Positions 7,693-14,301 of a stretch of DNA of 14,301 bases are shown here, in pieces; the first letter of the stretch is position 1, and every line of letters starts with the position of its first letter. The DNA lies in assembly GCA_023091735.1 (NCBI GenBank), contig JALKBU010001223.1:1-14301 (forward strand), written 5' to 3'. The position numbers and the translations under genes are program-made. Source of the stretch: Trichomonas tenax (taxonomy: Eukaryota > Parabasalia > Trichomonadida > Trichomonadidae). The notes under the pieces were generated by a model. That model saw only the letters and a program-made list of their open reading frames with translations, searched no databases and was not told where the DNA came from.

Positions 7693-8451
7693 TATGGATG
7701 AGCGAATTGGCAAAAATGGGTTAATTCGCTAAAATCGCAGACCCAATTCGAATTAGCATTGTTGTGCCATCTTTATAGGAATTATTTTTGTATCCAAAAA
7801 TATCACCACAGAGATATACCATTAGCATTTGTGATTATAATTTCATAATATTAAAGCTAAAATCATGGGATTTGATTGTATTTAAAATTAATCTTGGGTT
7901 TTTGAACCTAAAAACGAGTGATTTTTAATGAACAATAGTTTTTAGTATCGCTCTGAAGTTATTCATAATAAAAGGAGTTTTTGTCAAGAGCTTCTCGATA
8001 AATCTATGCTTTTTCTTGGCTGTTTATCATCTAAATGAAATGTGCAATATGAAAATCATATAGCGCATTAGCGAATTTAGCGGACCCGTAGCGCTGCGCT
8101 TTTCAATTTGAACAGTTTAGGCGAATTCGGCGCATGCGCAAAAAACCTTATTAGCGAATTCTATCACTTTTCCTCTAATTACACAGGGGTTATATTAATT
8201 ATCAAGGGAAAATATGTGATAATATGGAGTAGAAATTGTTATAAAGGGTATTACAGGAGTTTCAATAAAAGGGAAATTTGAAAATAATAAGGGGGTTTTA
8301 ATTATAGGGGTTTGATAAAATAATGAGGTAGATTTTTATAATTTCCGGGTCAAACTGCATTATAAAGGGTCCTTGGGTTGCTCCTTCTGTGCAATCCTTA
8401 AAAATGTCGAGTTCGCGCGCAGCCAAAAAGTGCCTAATTCGCACATCCATA
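7693..8451. mobile_element. Possible non-autonomous element with terminal inverted repeats
   Basis: The left end, 7693-7712, reads TATGGATG-A-GCGAATT-GGCA. The reverse complement of the right end, 8431-8451, reads TATGGATG-T-GCGAATT-A-GGCA. The arms therefore match at 19 positions with one mismatch and one extra base. They enclose about 720 bases with no open reading frame of note. More GCGAATT or AATTCGC motifs lie inside (about 7724, 8069, 8133, 8153), and the interior has GC-rich patches unlike the AT-rich flanks (8062-8105, 8409-8434). The structure fits a MITE-like DNA transposon derivative, but I could not find a convincing target-site duplication. It could also be a chance or non-mobile inverted repeat. 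Confidence 0.45.
8181..8378. repeat. Degenerate ~20-bp G-tract minisatellite
   Basis: Short G tracts recur in AT-rich sequence at 8186, 8206, 8226, 8246, 8271, 8291, 8307, 8327, 8347 and 8367. The spacing is close to 20 bases in seven of nine intervals. Several units begin with an A-rich leader (ATAAAGGG, TAAAAGGG, AATAAGGGGG, TATAGGGG, TATAAAGGG) followed by T-rich sequence. This looks like about ten diverged tandem units of 20 bases. It lies inside the inverted-repeat element. Confidence 0.55.
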
Positions 8452-8883
8452 ATTCGATCACTTGTCGGAGTGATCCATTATATTAATTTTAGAAAATAAT
8501 TTTTTCTTTTTATCATTGCATTTTGGGGTTGCTGCTGATATTCCATCTATCCAAAATATAGAAATATTAAATCTGTTGTTTCTCATTGAAGCGCACTTCG
8601 TTCATTTGTTTCTGTTTCAAAAAAAATTGATTGTAAGTTATTCAGATTCTTCATATTGATGTGTTTTAATTTCATCGATTTCTCACCTGCTAATCACGAT
8701 TGATGTGAATTTATAAGGTACAGAATAATCTGAAAAAGAAATATTAATTCATCTTTGGTGATTTTCATATCAATGAAAAAAAAATTATTTTATTGATTTT
8801 TTCATCTAAAAAACCTGCTTCACCCTATTTTAGCAATATCACCGAATATCTTAGAGTTTTTATTGATATTCAATCGACCAGAG
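8452..8883. other. AT-rich spacer, no gene seen
   Basis: No complete gene is visible. Short minus-strand stretches read somewhat like protein, such as PEHFYDSGRLNINKNSKIFG (about 8836-8900) and an NRFNISIFWIDGISAATPK piece near 8530-8585. They are in different frames, broken by stops, and too short to classify. Confidence 0.4.
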
Positions 8884-8908
8884 TCATAGAAATGCTCCGG
8901 CATTTTCA

Positions 8909-8950
8909 TATACCCAGATTTGCCATAATTTGTACATTCCATGTTTAATT
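8909..8950. repeat. Dispersed 42-nt repeat, copy 2
   Basis: This is the partner of 1217-1258, with about 33 of 42 identical positions by eye. On the minus strand it reads IKHGMYKLWQIWVY, in the same phase as IKQRKFKLWQNWV from copy 1. Here it sits in the open stretch that prolongs the membrane-protein relic. Confidence 0.5.
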
Positions 8951-9063
8951 TGAGAGAATTCAATTTCATTAATAAAGGACTTGAAAAATCTGTGTTTGCC
9001 CCTTTTTGATTCACATATAATGGTTACTTCAATTAGTGCAAGCAATGATGTCTAAATAATCAA

Positions 9064-10050
9064 TTAACTGCAAGATTCCATTAAATTTTTCAAATAAATT
9101 TGAGAACAAATTATAGCTATTAATAAAAAAAGATCATTAAATAGCCAGTTTGATATTGTATGGTTCCTGCATACTTTGTTCTTCTACATTTTTGCATGGT
9201 GTTAATAATATATGAATGATGCCAAGATAAACATAACCTATTGAATATTTTCAATGTTGTACATAAATGGGATTGCAGTACGTTTTTATTTGTTCTTTGT
9301 GATTCTTTTTGTATCAAAATTTATTGTTCTAAGCATTGCATCAATTACAATGATTACTATCTGAGAAAAGCATAAACAAAATATTAGAACCACAATCAAC
9401 TTGTGATGTGATGAAGAGAGAACATCTTTTATACCTGAAACAACGAAACATTGAAAAAGAGCAATAACAGTCAAACCAACAAAAACCGCCTGAAAAATAG
9501 AGTCAATTCTAGCACTGAAAATAAACAATAGGGGCTTTGATGTATAAGCTGTGAATATCAAAAATAAATAGAAAGTCATCAATATGCAATAAATCACAAT
9601 CATAGCTTTATGGACAGTAATGAACAATCTTTCTCCTGATGATACTGAAATTTTCGAGAAACTGATGAAGAAGCAGAAAATCACCAAGTCCTTGAGAATT
9701 TCCATGGAATCGAGAAATGCCGTTGATGGAGTATTGTAGTATTCATGAAAATTGAGTGTTCCCATGAAGTTATAAATCAGTAAGAAAACATTTAAAATTG
9801 CAAAGATTAAGCACTAGTTAAGCAATGAGTTGTTCATGTTCTTCTTAGTTAAATGACATTTCCTTAATAATTTGAAAAAAATGAAAAAAAAAAAAAAAAA
9901 AAAAAAAGGAATAACTCAAACCAAACCAATTCCAAGCACTATTAAATGCACATAATTGTTACAGTCTCCGAAGTGGTAACTTCCAATACAGATTTTAGTC
10001 CAGCATACGTATTTGTGGTACTCTAAAAGGAACAAATTTTGAGCATTCAT
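9064..10050 (-). pseudogene. Multi-pass membrane protein gene with in-frame stops
   Basis: From ATG 10050, the first Met after an in-frame TGA, one frame runs 328 codons to TAA 9064-9066 without any shift. Six stops interrupt it: codons 45 (TGA), 79 (TAG), 255 (TAA), 271 (TAG), 283 (TAA) and 289 (TAG). Hydrophobic segments continue across them. TM1 is about 33-60, containing HLIVLGIGLV and a poly-Phe run, then KLLRK; TM2 is 76-95; TM3 118-135; TM4 149-169; TM5 185-205; TM6 217-238. Further segments lie at about 272-282 and 302-320. The longest uninterrupted part, 9286-9765, has 159 codons and four of these segments. The same frame even continues past 9064 to 8884 with one more early stop. The shape suggests a seven-or-more-TM receptor-like or THH1/TOM1-like protein, but no family motif is firm. 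An alternative is a spliced gene with a 108-nt intron at 9814-9921 (GTTTGA to TAG, phase 0) giving a 218-residue protein. Confidence 0.55.
9884..9907. repeat. 24-nt poly-A tract (poly-T on the minus strand)
   Basis: An uninterrupted run of 24 A on the + strand. In the frame of the membrane-protein relic it encodes about eight phenylalanines inside the first hydrophobic segment. Replication slippage there would change the frame, yet the length present keeps the frame. Confidence 0.9.
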
Positions 10051-10778
10051 CACAAAAAAATAGAAATTATTCAAAAACCTTCACAGTATTCAAAAATAAT
10101 AATTCTACAACAGATTTAAAGTGATTTCTAAAAAATGAAGTGAACTATATAAAAGGTGATATGTTATCTCCGAAAAAGACGGCATGATTTTAAAATTCAT
10201 TTCTTGGTTCATTGATTGAAATCTGAGACTTTGATATCATATTAAGCATTAATCTTAAAGAATTATCTTCGATATTTAGAGAGCCTTAAATTTTTAAGGA
10301 TAATATTATGTTTTAATGAAAGCTGTTTAATATACAGTAACTTTCTTTCTAATGTCGTAAGAACCATGTACATGGATGTTCGTATCTACCATATAAGTCA
10401 GGATGAAATATATTTGGTGGATGTCGAAAAAAGCACTCATATCTTCTTAATGAAGTCATATCCTTTCCACATCAATTTATCTTATAATTTTATTATGGTT
10501 GTTAATGTAGATTTCATGTTCATATAATTATATATCGATCGAGAAAAATGTCTGAAAATTAATTACGAAGGATAAAAGTGAATCATATTGCAAATCTGGA
10601 ATTAAATTAATTGTGCTCGTGGCAAGCTTTTGAATATTTTGTGCAATTTTCATTATTATTGTAGAAGATCAAATTGATATTACATATAAACATTCATAAT
10701 TAAAGTATTTCTTATGGATGGTACATTTCCATGTTTTGATAAAAAGTTTTTGATTTTTGATATATACAATAATATAAT
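10051..10778. other. AT-rich spacer with one coding-like fragment
   Basis: No complete gene is visible between the membrane-protein relic and the 3' end of the exonuclease gene. One minus-strand stretch at 10349-10471 is open for 40 codons and has unusual composition: YECFFRHPPNIFHPDLYGRY, then EHPCTWFLRH and a stop. It is rich in His, Pro, Cys and aromatic residues, which chance reading of AT-rich DNA rarely gives. Its only Met is at 10459. I do not recognise it. Confidence 0.45.
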
Positions 10779-12551
10779 TTAGTCCTCTACAACAACTGGT
10801 TTGCCACGCTTGAATGTGAGAATAAGATGGTTATCTCTCATATGTTCCCAAATTTCTTCTTTTGTATGTAAATCAATTCCACATTCATCGCATTGCAAAT
10901 GATCACCGCAGTCATTGAAAATTCTTGCAATAATGCATTCGGTCTTTGCATTATCATAACAGAACCTTTCAAGTGTGGTTAAAAACTCTGCAGGAATCTT
11001 ATGAAGTGGGAATGGATAATTAGGATCGATATCGCATTTATTCATTGCACAAACAAATGCATGTCTATGGAAAAGATGGACAAAAAGCTCTTCAGGAGCA
11101 TCAAAGCCAATCCTGCAATCCCAGCAACATAATATTCCTTCGATCATGATGCCATATATTGTTTCATTAACAGCTTTGATTCCTAAGTCATAGGAACTTG
11201 CAAATGTATCATCATCATAACAACCTGGTCTATGTTTCCACATTTGTGCAATAATCTGCCCGTGTTCCCACCAATGGTGCTCTTTAAGTTTGTCGAGGCT
11301 ATCGAATGTAATGTCGCAGAAATTGCATCTCGGAGGATCCAATGTTACTCTCTTTTCAAGAATTCTGCGACCAAATGAGAGCATTTTGACATCCTGTGGT
11401 ACAATACTCTTGGAGAGTGGTAAGTGATCGAGTCTAATATGTGAATAAGCCATGTGAATTCTTGGACATATTTTACCACATATTCCGCATGTTGCTGTGC
11501 TGTCTTCATTTACTGTTATCTTCATATTGCTTAATTCGATTTCTTGAGCAACTTTATAAAGAAATCCTGGTGTTTGTATAGGGAAGTATATGTGAGAAAT
11601 GCATGCGCAATGATTTTCCCAGCAGTGACGAAGCATATCATCAAGTGTCTGTTTGCAGTCATTGCAATAATGGCCATTTATATGTCCTGTCGCTTGCAAG
11701 TGATTAACGAGAGTGAACTTAGGTCCATATTCATCCTGTGGAGTATAAATGCTCTTTATCTGCATGATTTCTTTAAAAATTTCTGGTCCACGATAAGGAA
11801 CATCTGGATCGAATCTGACGTGAATCAATCTTGACATTTGCGGCTCTGGTGCAACTTTTTCTTTTTGCTTCTTTCCTTTTACAATTTTCTCTTTTGGAGC
11901 TTTAACAATAACGCCGGGTTTATGGTAAATTTCTAGCAATTTTTGATAGCATAAATATAGAGCGTAAGCGTCAAATGCAGCGTATAATATTTGCTTGACT
12001 GATAGAGGTCTTAAGGACCAATCTGATCTCGATATCTTTTTGTCTTTGAACAAAGCTTTTGATGATCCAATTAATTCTTCAACCATAAGTTGAAAATTAA
12101 TGGAAACTTGATACGGTTCTAAGTAGGTTGTTTGGACGTCTTGTATGCCGAATGTAGTGTCGAACATTTTCATGAGTTTTTTGTTATCTGAATGCATTCC
12201 TTTTCCAAAGAATGAGTTTTCTGTAAAGAACCTTTCCATAGCTTCGTTTTTCTCCCAGGTGTCGTTCATGACGATGAGAACACCCTTAGATGTGCAGAAT
12301 TGAAATAATGCGAAAGGATGATCTTCGGAAGGAACATCTGGTTTCCATTCGAAATCGACTGATATCTCATGCCCATCAGCAAGGTCAGTGAGTTTCTGTT
12401 CTAAGTTTGGATTTTGCATCGATATTACTTCAACTCTAACTAATTTGTCATTAAAGAACTCTACATTCTTCACAGAACCTTCATTCCATGGTGCTTGAGC
12501 GAAACATTCGAGATCTTTAACTTCTGAAGTAAAATAAATGCAATCAATCAT
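10779..12551 (-). CDS. DEDDy 3'-5' exonuclease fused to five C2H2 zinc fingers
   Basis: The protein has 590 residues. Residues about 55-210 form a DnaQ-like 3'-5' exonuclease domain of the WRN/RNase D type: Exo I VDFEW with D66 and E68, Exo II GKGMHSDNKKL with D122, and Exo III YAAFDAY with Y190 and D194, so all catalytic residues are present. Such enzymes trim DNA or RNA from the 3' end using two metal ions (established knowledge). A basic linker at 218-232 could serve as a nuclear signal. Then come five C2H2 fingers: C296/C299/H309/H314, C355/C358/H371/H376, C409/C412/H425/H430, C476/C479/H492/H497 and C554/C557/H570/H575. The last four share C-x2-C-x12-H-x4-H spacing. The fingers probably bind nucleic acid, but the substrate is unknown. 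ATG 12551 is the first Met after an in-frame TAA 12 bases upstream. The stop lies in TAAA, like the trichomonad signal that overlaps stop and polyadenylation. Confidence 0.9.
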   Translation of the reverse strand: MIDCIYFTSEVKDLECFAQAPWNEGSVKNVEFFNDKLVRVEVISMQNPNLEQKLTDLADGHEISVDFEWKPDVPSEDHPFALFQFCTSKGVLIVMNDTWEKNEAMERFFTENSFFGKGMHSDNKKLMKMFDTTFGIQDVQTTYLEPYQVSINFQLMVEELIGSSKALFKDKKISRSDWSLRPLSVKQILYAAFDAYALYLCYQKLLEIYHKPGVIVKAPKEKIVKGKKQKEKVAPEPQMSRLIHVRFDPDVPYRGPEIFKEIMQIKSIYTPQDEYGPKFTLVNHLQATGHINGHYCNDCKQTLDDMLRHCWENHCACISHIYFPIQTPGFLYKVAQEIELSNMKITVNEDSTATCGICGKICPRIHMAYSHIRLDHLPLSKSIVPQDVKMLSFGRRILEKRVTLDPPRCNFCDITFDSLDKLKEHHWWEHGQIIAQMWKHRPGCYDDDTFASSYDLGIKAVNETIYGIMIEGILCCWDCRIGFDAPEELFVHLFHRHAFVCAMNKCDIDPNYPFPLHKIPAEFLTTLERFCYDNAKTECIIARIFNDCGDHLQCDECGIDLHTKEEIWEHMRDNHLILTFKRGKPVVVED

Positions 12552-13371
12552 TTTAAAATTTTAATCGGAAAAAAGTGTCAATCGCGACTATTTTACATGA
12601 CAATTTTTCTGTAAATATGTCAATTATGATTTTACGTGGCAAATTAAGTCACTTTTATGCATTTTTATTTAGAGGCATTTGCATTATCATTTTTTTTTTG
12701 AGAAGTGTGTAAAATTTGAATACTTTGATGGTTCTATAGCTTTTAAATACTATTGTGATGCTATCTATCAAATATTAGAGCATGCTCGTTTAAAATAACC
12801 GCAAAAACATTGAAACATCAAAAATGGTTTATTTTATATAGGCATATCATACATATGCAAAATAACTTACCAAAAATTACCCTTTACGGCGGTTATTGTA
12901 AAATTGGCAAAAATTTTCATTTGTAAAGTCGGATTTTTATTTTTCTTCGGTATTGAGTTTCAGCATGCAATTTTGTTGGAAAAAGCAATTAAAATTTAGA
13001 ATATAGTATAGCACATATAGGAGATCAGTGTACTTGGCTTTTAAGTGAGCTCTATTCTATTTATAACAAAATTGAAATCATTGTTTCTCGACTTTAAGCA
13101 TTTTGGAATGCTTATGTAGGTTAAATTTAACATACTTATATTTTGTTATATGTTTCATTCCATAATTGGTTTTTTCCATGTTGATTGAATTAAAATTGAA
13201 TCGACGCTAACAATGAAAATAGTGTGAGCAATGTTAAATGATATCAATCTGATCTGGTTATAGAAGTCAACAATATGATATCAATAGTTTCCCAATTAAA
13301 CATATATCAATCGAAGCTAGATAAAAAAGAAAATAAGAGATGATTGCAACCAAGGTTCGAACATAGTTCCA
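12552..13371. other. AT-rich spacer, no complete gene seen
   Basis: This is the region upstream of the exonuclease gene. One + strand stretch, 12673-12798, is open for 41 codons and reads EKCVKFEYFDGSIAFKYYC then AIYQILEHARLK and a stop. It has no ATG and may be the tail of a lost helical protein. A 9-base inverted repeat (AATAACCGC 12794-12802, GCGGTTATT 12899-12907) encloses about 95 bases. Nothing else stands out. Confidence 0.4.
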
Positions 13372-14205
13372 ATGATGAATAAAGCAGACCGCAGCGAAAA
13401 CGCTAATTACTATATTAAAGACAATGATCCAAAAACATTTCAGTTTTTGTATCCTATACCATCAAAGGCATTGTGGATTGACGAGTCACTGATGGAAATG
13501 CTTCATCAGGCTCTAAACATATTAAAAGTATTAACATCAGATATATCACCTGATATTAATACTCCATCATCTAATCTAGTCAATGAAGCAACACAAAAAA
13601 TCTCAATGATGAACAGATACAAGAATCACTTAGAGCACGAGCTTCTGCAAATGGAAGCGGTCACTATTTTTCTCATAAGATCGAGGAATTTATTTCAAAT
13701 ATGATAGCATTATGCAATAACTATTCAAATGGTTATGACTCACTGTGAGTAAAAAAAGGCTTCAAGAGCTCCAAACTCTCAAAAGCCAACTTGAGCTTCA
13801 TACATATGAAATTCAAACTATTAAAATGTATTTTGAGGCTCAAAATTACTATAAAAAATAACCCCAGTTACATCAGTTTCTGGAATGCTTGCAAAGACCG
13901 CCGGTTTGTGGAATTTGATTAATTAAAAATTAGACATATTGAAGAAACTTTTAACATCAAAGGATGTCAAGCTCACGCAGATCATTTTCGAGGATCATTA
14001 CAATGTATCAATGATATGTGCAGTGAATTTATCATGTTTTTTTTTTGAAAATGAACAAGAAGAATTCAAACATTTTGTGTCTGCTTTAGTTGGAATTGGA
14101 TTGGATTTTAGACAAATATATAAAGCAATGAAAAAACAATGCGATTCCATTTTTCGTGAGTGGACATTACAAGAAGGAGGCAGTATTTTTCCTTCTGCGG
14201 TGTAG
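13372..14205 (+). pseudogene. Decayed helical, coiled-coil-like protein gene, family unknown
   Basis: Protein-like pieces follow each other in changing frames. Positions 13372 to about 13650 begin MMNKADRSENANYYIKDNDP and contain ALWIDESLMEMLHQALNILK and then NRYKNHLEHELLQ. From about 13644 another frame gives GSGHYFSHKIEEFISNMIAL up to TGA 13746. An overlapping third frame, 13745-13861, gives KKRLQELQTLKSQLELHTYE, a strongly coiled-coil-like stretch. The next piece (LHQFLECLQRPPVCG) ends in TGA near 13920. Finally 13927-14205 gives LDILKKLLTSKDVKLTQIIF, then FENEQEEFKHFVSALVGIGL and QIYKAMKKQCDSIFREW, ending in TAG. ATG 13372 may be the original start. Three or more frame changes rule out one protein, and no GT-AG introns rejoin the pieces in an obvious way. 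I do not recognise the family. Confidence 0.55.
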
Positions 14206-14301
14206 TCCCGCGACCTTCATAACTTTTTATCTGATCAATATTTTTTCGATTTGAAAGTACTTTCATGTACATATTGATAGTTGTCTATCCAGTGGTATAA
14301 G
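14206..14301. other. Window edge, nothing recognised
   Basis: The last 96 bases are AT-rich and contain stops in all frames read. No feature is supported. Confidence 0.4.

Noticed and set aside
8820..9014. Small gene on the minus strand (64 codons)
   Set aside because: There is no ATG start, and the overlapping frame of the membrane-protein relic is equally protein-like there. A faint likeness of the frame around 8884-8990 to a protein-kinase N-lobe (EIEFSQIKH) lacks any catalytic motif.
9120..9317. Separate 65-codon open frame on the minus strand
   Set aside because: Its first half overlaps the 3' part of the membrane-protein frame, and its protein-like character is weaker than that of the collinear frame.
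9814..9921. Spliceosomal intron of 108 nt in the membrane-protein gene
   Set aside because: GTTTGA...TTAACTAG would join codons in phase 0 and give a smooth hydrophobic helix. However, the would-be intron itself reads as the end of TM1 followed by FKLLRKCHLTKKNMNNSLL, and more in-frame stops occur downstream. It is kept only as an alternative.
9064..10050. Variant genetic code in which TAA/TAG mean Gln
   Set aside because: The intact genes end at TAA (4404, 10779) and TAG (5582) and contain no internal TAA or TAG, and the relic also has an internal TGA. Decay is simpler.
11544..11834. 96-codon plus-strand open frame inside the exonuclease gene
   Set aside because: Antisense to the first zinc finger and linker; it has no independent support.
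12794..12907. Inverted repeat AATAACCGC/GCGGTTATT as ends of an element
   Set aside because: The arms are only nine bases and no longer match extends from them, so chance is likely.
1..14301. CRISPR array, bacterial operon or integrated virus
   Set aside because: No regularly spaced identical repeats, no ribosome-binding-site-led gene clusters and no viral replication or capsid motifs were seen. The gene content is eukaryotic.

Overview
The window looks like nuclear DNA of a parabasalid protist, most likely Tritrichomonas or a close relative. It is AT-rich, its long genes are uninterrupted and use the standard code, and the relics include ankyrin-type coding sequence of the kind these genomes hold in large families. 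A Trichomonas-like initiator candidate (TCATTA) lies before the first intact gene. This assignment is an inference from style and gene content; no marker gene fixes the species.

Layout. Positions 1-1700 hold two decayed genes on the + strand: an ankyrin-repeat protein gene with stops and frameshifts, and a WD40-repeat fragment. An intact importin-beta gene follows (1821-4406, +). Next come a tRNA-Leu(AAG) gene (4521-4600, +) with a T6 terminator and a small broken coding relic (4747-5005, -). A spacer rich in short palindromes leads to an intact VPS9-domain gene (5582-7444, -). Positions 7693-8451 form a non-coding element bounded by about 20-bp inverted repeats, with a degenerate G-tract minisatellite inside it. 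Positions 8884-10050 (-) carry a multi-pass membrane protein gene that stays in one frame throughout but is broken by several in-frame stops and contains a 24-nt A run. An intact gene fusing a DEDDy 3'-5' exonuclease to five C2H2 zinc fingers lies at 10779-12551 (-). The window ends with a decayed helical, coiled-coil-like gene (13372-14205, +).

The three intact protein genes serve unrelated cell functions: nuclear import, Rab5-type GTPase activation in endocytic traffic, and nucleic-acid processing. Nothing suggests an operon or shared pathway. The main pattern is of intact genes separated by gene relics and repeat-derived spacer. The most unusual items are the inverted-repeat element with its 20-bp G-tract periodicity, the frame-preserving membrane-protein relic with several stops, the exonuclease-zinc-finger fusion, and apparent losses of key residues in the importin acidic loop and the VPS9 active site.
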